In this document: in pieces, positions 43,712 to 53,588 of the stretch | Position numbering within the stretch: the first letter of the stretch is position 1 | Layout: each line of letters begins with the position of its first letter | From: Aquirhabdus sp. | Lineage (GTDB): Bacteria; Pseudomonadota; Gammaproteobacteria; Pseudomonadales; Moraxellaceae | Reading direction: 5' to 3' | Assembly (NCBI GenBank): GCA_030149815.1 | Contig: JASLHI010000022.1 | Coordinates: 1-64,000 of the forward strand | DNA length: 64,000 nt | Notes under the pieces: model-generated | What the model saw: the letters and a program-made list of their open reading frames with translations, nothing else | Databases searched by the model: none | What the model was told of the DNA's origin: nothing | Program-made: the position numbers and the translations under genes

Positions 43712-44574
43712 GATTAAGCCAAAATGGAATATCGCAAATAACCTTAGGCTCCTCTCATGCGGGTCACTCTCAACGAGGTTCTACACTTGTTGCAGTTTTG
43801 CTTATTTTGCTCATCATTACGGTATTGGGTGCGATGGCAATGAAACAAGGGTTGGCGACTTTATCGGTCTCAACAGCATCACAAGTTCGTCAGCTTTTGG
43901 TTCAGTCAGCAGATAGTGCATTAAACCAGATTGTAAGAAATCCATTTAGTGTGATTAATTCTCAGAGTAATGTAGTTGGCTATGCGATGTTGAATCCAAC
44001 AGATTCATCAGGTAATCAAATTGAGTATGTTTTTTGCTATCGTCCTCAGTCTTCTCAGGCATTTGGCGCAACGATCAATTCATCTGCGATCAAAGCTAAT
44101 TCTACTTTGGATAAGCCTGATCTCGTGAATGGCAATGCTTTGGGTTTTTGTAGTTTGACTACTGATTTAGGGCGAGCAAAAGGTGCTGCTGTTACTCAAG
44201 TTTCTGTGACGTCACCACAAGATACAACGGGAATTGCGGCAACCTTTCAGCAAGGATCAAATCCAGATGTGGGCAGTACAGGAGCTGGTTTACTAAATAC
44301 GAAACGTGTACGTGTGACCAGTACTTCAATGTTACCAGCTCTTTCTGCAACAGATCCTAGCGTAGTCCAAAGCACTTGCTTGGGTAGTGGAATAACTCCA
44401 AGCCGACTTGCTGATAATACCTTGCAGCTTCAACAGCAAACTTCCACTACCAGTGGAGGTATAACAACATATACCAACGTTGCACCTGAATCACTGACAG
44501 ATTGTTTGGCGCGTATGGGTATGCCTGCTGATACGCAGGTGCAAGAGTATTATCAACAAATATTGCTTCAATAA
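43708..44574 (+). CDS. pilX: Type IV pilus minor pilin PilX
   Basis: A 288-residue prepilin with leader QRG and mature STLVAVLLILLIITVLGAMA. Position 5 is Ala rather than Glu, as is common for PilX/GspK-type tip pilins. It overlaps pilW by ATGA and pilY1's open frame by one base, so translation is coupled along the operon. Confidence 0.9.
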   Translation: MRLSQNGISQITLGSSHAGHSQRGSTLVAVLLILLIITVLGAMAMKQGLATLSVSTASQVRQLLVQSADSALNQIVRNPFSVINSQSNVVGYAMLNPTDSSGNQIEYVFCYRPQSSQAFGATINSSAIKANSTLDKPDLVNGNALGFCSLTTDLGRAKGAAVTQVSVTSPQDTTGIAATFQQGSNPDVGSTGAGLLNTKRVRVTSTSMLPALSATDPSVVQSTCLGSGITPSRLADNTLQLQQQTSTTSGGITTYTNVAPESLTDCLARMGMPADTQVQEYYQQILLQ

Positions 44575-44606
44575 TGATCGTTAGAACAAAGAATTGGAGT
44601 TCTAAA

Positions 44607-47600
44607 ATGTATATTAAATTTTTGCGTAACATCTCAATTTTTTTGACGATTTTGAGTGCGATTTTTTGTGGGTCATGGTCTTGGGCTAGTGATCTTTCTA
44701 TATTTCAAAAGCCGAACCCGGCGAATATCGGTTCTACACTGACCATGCTCCTAGATACTTCAGGAAGTATGGGGGATGGAACTGGCTATAGCCTAGCTAC
44801 TAATTCGGCAGCTAGCGACTATGCTTTTGGATCAACAGCAGCAACGGCATCATGTACCAAGGTAAATACTTATTCTAGTTCGACGGGTAAATGGACCTAT
44901 AACAACACTTATTCAAATACTCATGATGCAGCTGCTACGAGTGGTTATTCATTAGTATTGTCTGTTCCTGCGCAAACAAATGTAAATGGTCAGTCATTGC
45001 CAGCATTTACATTAAACTATTGCCCAGCTCCTACTGCTGCAATTGGTCAGCAATGTTATCTTTCAACAACATATTTAACAACAGTTGCACCAGCGGCGAC
45101 TCTGGATGCAAATGCCATAAATGGTCTAAGTAGCGTCACCAGCAACAGTACGACAAATGGTGTATCGGGTGTTGCCTCAACGAATGGCGGTATTGGAACT
45201 TATTGTTTTGATCGTATTTCACGGTTAAAACTAGGTATGATGGGCGTTTTGATCAGCAATAATAGTTTATTGCCAAACGTATGGATGGGGTTGGCACATT
45301 TTTCAACATATAAAGGAACTGGAACTAATCCAGCCTCATTCCCTCCTTCGACTGCACTTACCGTAACTACTTCTCAAGCTGATGGTTCATCGGGACAGGT
45401 ACTAGTTCCTGCCGCAGCTTTGGGTTCGCCAGCAGTTTCAACAACTAATCAGCGTTATTTGCTTGCTAATGCTGTTGCTGGTTTGGTTGCTTATAACGGT
45501 ACCCCGACCTCATTGGCATACGCAGAAGCAGCAGCTTATATGTTGGGTACAAATACAGGCTCGGGTTCATATAGTGGTTTTAGTTATTCGGTAGCAAGTT
45601 CAAAGAGTGGTTCGAATTATATTTCGCCAATATCAAATCCTGCTAACACTACGTCTTGTGGACAAGGTATTTATGTCTTGTCTGATGGTGAGCCGAATAG
45701 TAGTAGTTCAACGATTCCAGTGGGTGTGATGACTAGTGCATTAGGTGCTTATGGAACAGGTTTTAGTTGTCCAACGACAGGTACGTATTTGTCTGATACT
45801 GGTAGTGATGGTGGTAAAAATGATGCGGGTTGGCCATGTATAGGTTACTTCTCACAACTCTTGAACAATCCAGCAAAAAATAGTTTTAATAAACCGATTA
45901 AAACCGCATTCGTTGCGTTTGGTACAGATTTCCAGAATTTTGTACCTGGTAATACGTCAAGTTCTAGTTATTATACTGATGCGCTTAACTCATGTAGCTG
46001 GTCTTCTAAATCCAACTCTAGTGATACATGTACAGCAACGAATGCAACCAATAATACTGTATATGGTAACGGTGGGTTCTATTTTGCACAGCAGCCATCC
46101 CAAGTGACATCCAGTGTTATTGGTTTTATTAATACTTTGAGTAAGTCTCAGATTTCACCGCTTCCAGCAGGTGCTGCAACTGTTCCAGTCGATAATCTAG
46201 CACCGAATGGATTTGAGCCTTATGCATATTTGAACGCACTTGCTCCGAACCCAGCAGATCCAACTGTATTGGTGTGGAATGGAAATATTAAGAAGTTCAA
46301 CATTAGCGCAAGTGGTGTAGTAACAGATACTTCTGGTACAACAACAGTATTTAATAGCAAAGGTGCTTATAATAATAGCAAAGGAACTGCTGTAGATAGT
46401 AATGGTAATACTATAACTATCCCAGTGACCAAGGAGCTTTGGAATCAGAGCAGTCCAAGTTTGGCCGATGGTGGTTTAGTTGTCCCTACGTCTTTGGTTG
46501 TTCCTCCAGCTACAGCAGCAACGTCTTATCCAGCAGCTGGTACATTTGATAAGATCCAAGTCCCGACGACTGCTAAACCTGCAGCACCTGCTATTGCTGC
46601 GACTGCATCGACACCAGCTATTCCATCGACAATTCGTCCCGTATTTACTAACGTGACGACAGGCGGAGCCGATTTAGCTGCAGGAAGTGGATTGCAGGCA
46701 GTTCCTAAAGCCAGCAGTAGTATGAGTGAGTCATATATTCGTGATCAGTTCGCGAATAGCGATGCCGTTCTCAAGTCATTGCCGTTGAATATGCAATTAA
46801 TTCTTCTGAATTATCTGGGTTATAACTTGCCATTAGCGACGACTACAAGTCTCCCTGCTACGCTGACACCACCTTCAACTCCATTCAAAGTCTTGGGTGG
46901 TACAAATCACTCTACGCCTATTCAGTTGAGCTATCAAGGAACTCTGGATTCGTTTGGTAATTTAACTTCTACTCGTTCTGAATATTTATTATACGGTTCA
47001 ATGGAAGGTGCTGTGCATGTGGTAGATGCTACAAATACAACAGGGGGAGGTGATGTTTTTACATTTATTCCTCGAGAAGTCTTGGTTAATCCAATTACTC
47101 AAAATGCATTGATTCCAAATACATCGAGTACGGCTACTGCACCTGCAGCTGTAGCGCCGCAAACGGCGAGTTATCTTCCAGTTCCAAGCCAAGGTGTTGA
47201 TGCACCTTGGGTTGCAGATCCTCGATACTCAACTTCCCTTGGTAATGGTGCTAACGGTGCGAATACGCTAACTGCTACTCAAATGAATGTTTATGGTGGC
47301 ATGCGCATGGGTGGGACTAGTTATTATGGATTAGACCTTACAACATTAACGGCACCTAAGTTATTGTTCCGTATGGGGCCAGATATGCCAGCATTTACAC
47401 GGATAGGTCAGTCTTGGTCTAAACCGGTACTTGCAAGTGTGCGCTATAATGGTCAAGTAATCCGCGTTATGTTTGTCGGTGGTGGTTATGATCTGTGTTA
47501 TGAAGATCCTAATTTTTATTTGGGTACGACCACAAGTGTAATATCTGGCTGTAATGGTACTAGTAAAACTGCAGCAGCAGGTAATGCTGTATATATGGTT

Positions 47601-48794
47601 TCTGCTAAGGCGCAAGGCTCTCTTGCTGCAGGACAGTTAATCTGGGAGGCGACTGCACCAAGTACATTATCTGGTCTACCTTCAGGTGCAGTTTCAAATA
47701 CAAATTCAGCAATGGTAAATAGTGTTGTAGGTCGTGTTGCTGCAATTGATCGTGATGGGGATGGTTTGGTTGATCAAATCTATTTTGCGGATTTAGGCGG
47801 TCAATTGTTCCGTGCAGATTTTAATAATAAATCGCAACTATCTTCAGGAAATACGAATCTATTTGCTAATTTGACTTTATTAGCAAGTTTTAATAAAACA
47901 TCAGCATCAGCAACGATCGCAAATGGTAATGGTCCACGGTTCTATGAAGCGCCTGTTTTAAGTTATTTTACTCAAGGTGGTAAGAACTATATGTGGGTTG
48001 GTGTTGTTTCGGGAGATCGTAGTTCGCCAATTGATGTATTACCTACGAATCAGGGCGGTGCAGGATTAACTACAGGCAGAAATGTTAACAATGTCTACGG
48101 CATTATTGACCAAGATGCTTTGTCTGCGACTTTGTTTTTACCTGCAGCGACATGGAAATCAAATGCGCTACAGACAACTAATCTTACGTTAGCTAACTTA
48201 ATTAAGAATCCACAGGTAGCTGCAGCGGCTCAAACGAGTACAAATACGGTATCGCAATTATTCTTTCCAGTTTCTACGACGAATGCTGGTTGGTATCGCT
48301 CATTGTCGTCGAATTATCTGGGAAGTGATTTATGTACGACTGGCGCCAAATATTGTGGTGGTATGAAGGCTTTTGAGCCACCACTTGTTTTGGCTGGACA
48401 GCTTAATGTTACTGTTTACGATCCACAAGGTACAAATGTTGATCCACCTTCGACTTGTGCTCCTTATATTGTTGGTGAAACAGATCTTGAGACTTTTTGT
48501 TTACCTTATGGCGCATGTACATTGAGCAATGGTCAATATGATTCTACTTCAGAGGCAAAGATGGGTGCTTTATTTGCTACTGGTGCAACAGCGATTGATG
48601 CAAGTGCAGTGCAAGGGGCAGGAATTCGAGGTTTAAGTTTAGCAACCAAGCCTGTGACATCTCCTGCAAATACTTGTAATATAAGTATTTTAAGTAATAC
48701 GAGTACTGCTTCAGCCAATGGTCATAATTGTGTGCAGACTTTAACCGCAACAAAATGGTATGAGAAACTTCCTAATCCAGCACGGGTGAACTGA
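44607..48794 (+). CDS. pilY1: Type IV pilus tip adhesin PilY1 (ComC-like)
   Basis: A 1,395-residue secreted protein. A signal peptide ends near WSWA/SDL. An N-terminal von Willebrand A-like region has the MIDAS-type sequence DTSGSMG. The C-terminal third is the PilY1 beta-propeller: LLYGSMEGAVHVVDA, then the calcium loop DRDGDGLVD and FADLGGQLFRADF. It is the tip protein of type IV pili, also needed for DNA uptake in Acinetobacter (ComC). ATG 44607 has GGAG seven bases upstream; an earlier ATG at 44574 overlaps the pilX stop. Confidence 0.94.
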   Translation: MYIKFLRNISIFLTILSAIFCGSWSWASDLSIFQKPNPANIGSTLTMLLDTSGSMGDGTGYSLATNSAASDYAFGSTAATASCTKVNTYSSSTGKWTYNNTYSNTHDAAATSGYSLVLSVPAQTNVNGQSLPAFTLNYCPAPTAAIGQQCYLSTTYLTTVAPAATLDANAINGLSSVTSNSTTNGVSGVASTNGGIGTYCFDRISRLKLGMMGVLISNNSLLPNVWMGLAHFSTYKGTGTNPASFPPSTALTVTTSQADGSSGQVLVPAAALGSPAVSTTNQRYLLANAVAGLVAYNGTPTSLAYAEAAAYMLGTNTGSGSYSGFSYSVASSKSGSNYISPISNPANTTSCGQGIYVLSDGEPNSSSSTIPVGVMTSALGAYGTGFSCPTTGTYLSDTGSDGGKNDAGWPCIGYFSQLLNNPAKNSFNKPIKTAFVAFGTDFQNFVPGNTSSSSYYTDALNSCSWSSKSNSSDTCTATNATNNTVYGNGGFYFAQQPSQVTSSVIGFINTLSKSQISPLPAGAATVPVDNLAPNGFEPYAYLNALAPNPADPTVLVWNGNIKKFNISASGVVTDTSGTTTVFNSKGAYNNSKGTAVDSNGNTITIPVTKELWNQSSPSLADGGLVVPTSLVVPPATAATSYPAAGTFDKIQVPTTAKPAAPAIAATASTPAIPSTIRPVFTNVTTGGADLAAGSGLQAVPKASSSMSESYIRDQFANSDAVLKSLPLNMQLILLNYLGYNLPLATTTSLPATLTPPSTPFKVLGGTNHSTPIQLSYQGTLDSFGNLTSTRSEYLLYGSMEGAVHVVDATNTTGGGDVFTFIPREVLVNPITQNALIPNTSSTATAPAAVAPQTASYLPVPSQGVDAPWVADPRYSTSLGNGANGANTLTATQMNVYGGMRMGGTSYYGLDLTTLTAPKLLFRMGPDMPAFTRIGQSWSKPVLASVRYNGQVIRVMFVGGGYDLCYEDPNFYLGTTTSVISGCNGTSKTAAAGNAVYMVSAKAQGSLAAGQLIWEATAPSTLSGLPSGAVSNTNSAMVNSVVGRVAAIDRDGDGLVDQIYFADLGGQLFRADFNNKSQLSSGNTNLFANLTLLASFNKTSASATIANGNGPRFYEAPVLSYFTQGGKNYMWVGVVSGDRSSPIDVLPTNQGGAGLTTGRNVNNVYGIIDQDALSATLFLPAATWKSNALQTTNLTLANLIKNPQVAAAAQTSTNTVSQLFFPVSTTNAGWYRSLSSNYLGSDLCTTGAKYCGGMKAFEPPLVLAGQLNVTVYDPQGTNVDPPSTCAPYIVGETDLETFCLPYGACTLSNGQYDSTSEAKMGALFATGATAIDASAVQGAGIRGLSLATKPVTSPANTCNISILSNTSTASANGHNCVQTLTATKWYEKLPNPARVN

Positions 48795-48795
48795 T

Positions 48796-49377
48796 ATGCT
48801 TAGGCCATCGAAGTTCAATTCGTATGCATTTTCTTGGGCTGGTTTTACACTGCTTGAGTTAATGATCGTCTTAGTGATTGTTGCAGTCCTTATGGCAATA
48901 GCAACTCCGCTTTATATGACACAAGTGCGGGAGTCTCAACGCGGTGCTGCTCAAAGTCAAATGCTCGTGATCGCTGGTGATATTGAGCGATTTCGGGCAA
49001 GGAACTTGACCTATGCGGGATATAGTCCACAAAGTGGTTTTGCTGCATCGGGAACTATTTCGTCAGCCACAAATGCTATTATTTACTTGCCGTTAGGTAG
49101 TACATCTACAAACTACAAATACCAGGTTGCATTGTTGGATGGAAATAACCGTAGTCAGTCATTATTTAACAGTTCTACAGGCTCTAAATGGGTCATGGTA
49201 GCACAGCCTAATCAATCAAATCAGGTGTTACAAACGGCTTCTCGCTTAGTGCTGGATAGTCAGGGTGTACGTTGTATGACGAACTCTGTGATTACAGATG
49301 CGATAATGAAGACGAATATAATTAATACTGCATTGGGTGATGGTGATTTATGCACAGGAACATCTTTGGGTTGGTAA
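48796..49377 (+). CDS. comE: Type IV pilin-like protein (ComE/PilE type)
   Basis: A 193-residue prepilin. Leader WAG and mature FTLLELMIVLVIVAVLMAIA with Glu5 are class-typical. The C-terminal domain has two Cys residues likely forming a disulfide. Its ATG lies one base after the pilY1 stop. Position matches comE of Acinetobacter; the name is by position and could be pilE. Confidence 0.85.
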   Translation: MLRPSKFNSYAFSWAGFTLLELMIVLVIVAVLMAIATPLYMTQVRESQRGAAQSQMLVIAGDIERFRARNLTYAGYSPQSGFAASGTISSATNAIIYLPLGSTSTNYKYQVALLDGNNRSQSLFNSSTGSKWVMVAQPNQSNQVLQTASRLVLDSQGVRCMTNSVITDAIMKTNIINTALGDGDLCTGTSLGW

Positions 49378-49405
49378 ATGATTTAACTGTTCTGAGGGCA
49401 GTGAA

Positions 49406-49876
49406 ATGAGTGAAAGGATTGTGATATCAAGACTTAGAGGCTTTACTCTGATAGAAGTGTTAATTGTAATAGTCGTGCTTTCAATCATGGCTACGATTGC
49501 TATTAATACATATCAGAGTTATACGATTCGTAGTAATCGTGCGGTAATGCAAACGCAGATGACGCAAATTGCTCAAAGTCTTGCTGGATATAAATCACTT
49601 AATAATAATTATAATACGAGTCTCGTTGCTATATATGGCGCGACTACTTATCCAACACAGAGGCCAATGTATAATCTTGCTTTGGATACGACTACTATTG
49701 CGGGCGGGTGGACGTTAACTGCTACACCGTCTCTAGGCTCGAGACAAGTTGGCAATGGAATACTTGTGTTAAATGATCAAGGTTGGACGTGTTGGAATAA
49801 TCCAATTACTAATACACAGAACTCTTGTAATTCTAGTAATCTTCCGACAGCCTCTACAACATGGAGTGGGAATTAA
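49406..49876 (+). CDS. comF: Type IV pilin-like protein (ComF/PilE type)
   Basis: A 156-residue prepilin with leader RLRG and mature FTLIEVLIVIVVLSIMATIAI. Two Cys near the C terminus (WTCWNN, NSCNSS) suggest the D-loop disulfide. GAGGGCAG precedes the ATG. It is the last gene of the pilus operon and matches comF by position; no strong terminator follows before rpsP. Confidence 0.85.
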   Translation: MSERIVISRLRGFTLIEVLIVIVVLSIMATIAINTYQSYTIRSNRAVMQTQMTQIAQSLAGYKSLNNNYNTSLVAIYGATTYPTQRPMYNLALDTTTIAGGWTLTATPSLGSRQVGNGILVLNDQGWTCWNNPITNTQNSCNSSNLPTASTTWSGN

Positions 49877-50050
49877 TTTAGTAAAAGGTCTATTGTATAT
49901 AGAGTATACTTCTCTTTTATTCAAAAATAACGTAGAATAGCCCCCTTTTTGGACATAACTGCGGACGTGCTGCTCGTTCGGTGCGCCGTAAGTAGACGTC
50001 CTCCTGATTTTATCGTTGTTTTTATTAGTATTTTAGAGTGAGTGTCGTAC

Positions 50051-50308
50051 ATGGTCGTTATTCGTCTTGCCCGTGGTGGTGCCAAAAAGCGTCCGTTCTA
50101 TCAAATCATTGTGACTGATAGCCGTAATCCACGTGATGGTCGTTTCATTGAGCGTATCGGTTTCTTTAATCCAACAGCACAAGGTCAAGCAGAAGCAGTG
50201 CGTCTGAATGCTGAACGTTATGCTTACTGGGTTGCTAACGGTGCACAACCTTCAGATCGCGTTGCTTCATTAGCTAAGCAAGCTGCTGCTGGTACTGTTG
50301 CTGCATAA
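50051..50308 (+). CDS. rpsP: 30S ribosomal protein S16
   Basis: An 85-residue protein starting MVVIRLARGGAKKRPFY, the conserved S16 start, so ATG 50051 is used rather than the in-frame ATG nine bases earlier. First gene of the conserved rpsP-rimM-trmD-rplS operon. A possible leader hairpin (GGACGT at 49963, ACGTCC at 49996) lies upstream. Confidence 0.98.
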   Translation: MVVIRLARGGAKKRPFYQIIVTDSRNPRDGRFIERIGFFNPTAQGQAEAVRLNAERYAYWVANGAQPSDRVASLAKQAAAGTVAA

Positions 50309-50369
50309 TTGCAACTTTGTTTTAAGACTTCTCTATAGTCTTTGGACTTAGTGTGTGAGTGCAACCCTT

Positions 50370-50954
50370 ATGTCGTCATCAGAAATGAATAAGCCTGATA
50401 GTGTTGTTCCTGTAGATCGAATTAAGGTCGGGGAATTACGCGCTGCGTATGGTTTGCAGGGTTGGGTGTGGCTGTATTCAGATACAGATCCAATCAGTAA
50501 TATCTTTGATTATAAGCCGTGGTGGGTTGAAACCCGCACTGGCTTACGTCAAATGAAAGTTAAACGTTGGCGTACCCAAGGCAAGGGTTTGGTTGTGTCT
50601 TTAGAGGGCATTCTGGATCGTAATGCTGCCGATTTATTGATGGGTGCGACGGTGTGGGTTGATCGTCAAGCTTTACCTGCTGCCCCAGAGAATGAGTATT
50701 ATTGGTCTGATTTGGTTGGTTTGCAGGTTTATGCCTATGAACCAAGTGATTCTGCTGATGCGGCTGTAGCGCCAGTATTCTTGGGTAGGATCCATGAGCT
50801 GTTTGAAACAGGTGCTAACGATGTGATCGTTGTGCATCCTGCAGCTGGCAGTGTTGATCAGGCTGAACGTTTGATCCCATGGCATAAAGATATTATCCGT
50901 CACATTGATATGACAGCGCGTCGTATGGATGTAAACTGGGGTGCGGACTATTAA
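50370..50954 (+). CDS. rimM: Ribosome maturation factor RimM
   Basis: A 194-residue factor for 30S maturation that binds S19. The N-terminal RimM domain (VGELRAAYGLQGWVWL) and C-terminal PRC barrel (YYWSDLVGLQVY, IPWHKDIIRHID) are clear. ATG 50370 or an upstream GTG 50355 may start it; neither has a strong ribosome site. Confidence 0.96.
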   Translation: MSSSEMNKPDSVVPVDRIKVGELRAAYGLQGWVWLYSDTDPISNIFDYKPWWVETRTGLRQMKVKRWRTQGKGLVVSLEGILDRNAADLLMGATVWVDRQALPAAPENEYYWSDLVGLQVYAYEPSDSADAAVAPVFLGRIHELFETGANDVIVVHPAAGSVDQAERLIPWHKDIIRHIDMTARRMDVNWGADY

Positions 50955-51014
50955 TTAATCGTTAGTATTCGTATGCAATGCTGAAAAGTAGTTTTTGAGA
51001 ATTAGGGGCGACTT

Positions 51015-51788
51015 ATGTGGTTTGCAGTCATTACCCTATTTCCAGAAATGTTTGCTGCGGTACGTGATTTTGGCATTACGGGTCGTGCGATCAGTCGCGA
51101 TCAGGTAAGCCTGACGTGTTTGAATCCGCGTGATTTCACCCATGATGCATATCGCCGAGTGGATGAGCGTCCGAGTGGTGGTGGACCAGGAATGGTGATG
51201 TTGGCGGAACCTTTGGCAGATACCATCCGTCATGCAAAAGCATTGGCAGCTGAACAGGGTTTGAGTCATGTGCCTGTGGTGTATTTGTCGCCACAAGGTC
51301 GTAAGTTGGATGAAGCAGGTGTTAAAACCTTACAACAATACGATGGCATGATTTTGCTTTGTGGTCGCTATGAAGGCATCGACGAGCGTTTAATCCAGTT
51401 GTATGTTGATCAAGAATGGTCGATAGGGGATTACGTGCTCACAGGTGGCGAGCTGCCTGCGATGGTGTTGATGGATAGTGTAATCCGCAGATTACCTGAT
51501 GTGATGGGTGATAATGCGTCGGCAGAACAAGATTCTTTTGTCGCTGGTTTGCTGGATTGCCCACACTATACCAAGCCTGATACGTTTGAAGGTTTGGATG
51601 TGCCTGATGTGCTGAAAAGTGGTCATCATCTCCAGATTGAAAAATGGCGTTTTTTGCAGAGTATGGCGCGGACTGAATCAAGACGCCCTGAACTGCTCAA
51701 AGATGTCGTGCTGTCCAAACAGCAAAAAAAATGGATTGCAGAAGCGAAAAAAGATGCTGCTGCAACCGAACAGAATTTGGTGAAGTAA
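51015..51788 (+). CDS. trmD: tRNA (guanine-N1)-methyltransferase
   Basis: A 257-residue SPOUT methyltransferase that modifies G37 of tRNA. DERPSGGGPGMVM and the knot GDYVLTGGELPAMVLMD bind S-adenosylmethionine. AGGGG precedes the ATG. Third gene of the rpsP operon. Confidence 0.98.
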   Translation: MWFAVITLFPEMFAAVRDFGITGRAISRDQVSLTCLNPRDFTHDAYRRVDERPSGGGPGMVMLAEPLADTIRHAKALAAEQGLSHVPVVYLSPQGRKLDEAGVKTLQQYDGMILLCGRYEGIDERLIQLYVDQEWSIGDYVLTGGELPAMVLMDSVIRRLPDVMGDNASAEQDSFVAGLLDCPHYTKPDTFEGLDVPDVLKSGHHLQIEKWRFLQSMARTESRRPELLKDVVLSKQQKKWIAEAKKDAAATEQNLVK

Positions 51789-52019
51789 CATTTTTTTAGT
51801 AAAAAAGCATTCCCATGATTGAAAGGGATGATTCTTCGGAATTGATTTTCAGTCGATGATGGTAAGCCATCAAGTGTGTTCGTTACTATAAAACGTGCGG
51901 ACAATAACTTAACGAGTAATATGCGCCAGTGTATGAATTTTTAAAAACATACACTACAGCCTCTGTACTCAGTTGCATGATTCATATGATGAACATGTGA
52001 CATATTTGGAGTATATACA

Positions 52020-52394
52020 ATGAGTGGTAAGCACCCATTAGTTCAAATTATCGAAAATGCACAATTGAAACAAAACATTCCTGCGTTCGCGCCTGGTGAT
52101 ACTGTTGTTGTGCAGGTAAAAGTTAAAGAAGGTGACCGTGAGCGTACTCAGGCTTACGAAGGTATTGTTATCGCGATTAAAAATCGTGGTATCAATTCTG
52201 CATTCACTGTACGTAAAATTTCTAACGGTGTAGGCGTTGAACGTGTTTTCCAAACACATTCACCATTGATCGCTGGTATCGAAGTGAAACGTCGTGGTGC
52301 AGTACGTCGCGCTAAACTGTACTACTTGCGTGATTTGGCTGGTAAAGCTGCGCGTATCCGCGAAAAATTACCACAACGTAAAGTTGCGAAGTAA
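52020..52394 (+). CDS. rplS: 50S ribosomal protein L19
   Basis: A 124-residue protein with FAPGDTVVVQVKVKEG, RIQ-type loop and SPLIAGIEVKRRGAVRRAKLYYLR, the L19 signature. TTTGGAG lies upstream of the ATG. It is 231 bases after trmD, with a small hairpin (TGATGG at 51857, CCATCA at 51867) in between, so a separate promoter is possible. A UUCG terminator follows. Confidence 0.98.
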   Translation: MSGKHPLVQIIENAQLKQNIPAFAPGDTVVVQVKVKEGDRERTQAYEGIVIAIKNRGINSAFTVRKISNGVGVERVFQTHSPLIAGIEVKRRGAVRRAKLYYLRDLAGKAARIREKLPQRKVAK

Positions 52395-52414
52395 TCAGTG
52401 TACTGATTCAAAAG

Positions 52415-52440
52415 AACGCGCCTTCGGGTGCGTTTTTTTA
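52415..52440 (+). terminator. Intrinsic terminator after rplS
   Basis: AACGCGCC (52415-52422), loop TTCG, GGTGCGTT, with one wobble pair, followed by a run of seven T residues. The C(UUCG)G tetraloop makes it very stable. Confidence 0.95.
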
Positions 52441-52576
52441 TGTGTGAAATTTTGAAGATTTTCTGCAATCTCTTGCTAGAATTGGTGCGCCATTGAAATC
52501 GTGGCTGTATGAAAAAACATCGCATGAAAACGTTGCACGACAACAAGGTTTCATGACTTAAAAACAGGGTGTGTTA

Positions 52577-53485
52577 ATGAAGCAGGCTTTAAATCTTCCG
52601 CAAGTGCTGTCCGACGCTCAGGCGCAGGTTCACGCAGATCTCTTGTCTGTGATTGATGTACAGGATTGGCCTGATGTTTTAAAGCAAACGGTTCGTCATG
52701 CGGTATTACAAGGTGGTAAACGCGTGCGCCCTGCGTTGGTTTACGCAACATGCCAAGCTAATGGTCAAGTGCTGAATGCCGCAGCAAGGCGTGCGGCGGT
52801 TGCGGTAGAGCTGATTCATTGCTATTCATTAGTGCATGATGACCTTCCGTGCATGGATGACGATGAGTTGCGTCGTGGACAGCCGACTGCACATGTGTTG
52901 TATGGTGAGGCGAATGCGTTACTTGCAGGTGATGTGTTGCAGTCTTTGGCGTTTGATATGCTATCAAGCCAGTATTTTGATGATGCAGATGTCGTTCTAA
53001 ATGAATTGATGTTCTTACAGCAGGTACAAAGCTTATCACAAGCATCTAGCCATATGGTTAAAGGTCAAGTGATGGATCTGGCGGCTGAAACAAAGCAAGT
53101 TACAGAGGCCGAATTAGAAGCAATTCACGTGCATAAAACAGGCGCATTAATTCGTTCAGCGGTGCGTATGGGCGCCTTAGCTGCGGGCGTGTCATCTCAT
53201 GGGGTCTTGGTTGATTTAGATCGATTTGCCTATGCACTTGGGCTGGCTTTTCAGGTGCAGGATGATGTGCTCGATGTGACGGCGACAACTGAGGATTTAG
53301 GTAAGCCTGCGGGTTCTGATGAAAAATTACAGAAGTCGACATATCCATCATTATTGGGTTTAGACGCGGCCAAGCAACGCGCGGTTGATTTACATCATCA
53401 GGCGTTAGCGTCATTAGCAGGATTTGATGAGCGAGCAAATGGTTTGCGTGAATTGGCGAATTTCTTGCTGGAGCGGAAGGCTTAG
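52577..53485 (+). CDS. ispA: Farnesyl diphosphate synthase / short-chain polyprenyl synthetase
   Basis: A 302-residue enzyme that condenses isopentenyl diphosphate with allylic diphosphates. VLQGGKRVRPAL is the substrate-binding start; DDLPCMDDDELRRG is the first Asp-rich motif with the two-residue bacterial insertion, and QVQDDVLDV the second. ATG 52577 is chosen for homology. The size matches bacterial IspA. Confidence 0.93.
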   Translation: MKQALNLPQVLSDAQAQVHADLLSVIDVQDWPDVLKQTVRHAVLQGGKRVRPALVYATCQANGQVLNAAARRAAVAVELIHCYSLVHDDLPCMDDDELRRGQPTAHVLYGEANALLAGDVLQSLAFDMLSSQYFDDADVVLNELMFLQQVQSLSQASSHMVKGQVMDLAAETKQVTEAELEAIHVHKTGALIRSAVRMGALAAGVSSHGVLVDLDRFAYALGLAFQVQDDVLDVTATTEDLGKPAGSDEKLQKSTYPSLLGLDAAKQRAVDLHHQALASLAGFDERANGLRELANFLLERKA

Positions 53486-53536
53486 CTTTTCTTGTTTGTG
53501 ATGAATCGTTTGAACTTCTCAAATTGGGCGGGTTTT

Positions 53537-53577
53537 GTTTTGTAGATTACTTCGATGGGCTCAGTGATCTACAAAAC
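53537..53577. terminator. Long inverted repeat between convergent genes
   Basis: GTTTTGTAGATTACT (53537-53551) pairs with AGTGATCTACAAAAC (53563-53577) with one wobble, around an 11-base loop. It lies between ispA and the convergent PepSY gene and probably serves both as a terminator; T-runs are imperfect. Confidence 0.7.
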
Positions 53578-53588
53578 TTCAGTTTCTT

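Noticed and set aside
50519..50547. A stretch in rimM resembling the REP-like repeat (GTGGGTTGAAACCC)
   Set aside because: It encodes the conserved PWWVETRTG segment of RimM in frame, so the likeness is best explained by codon choice.
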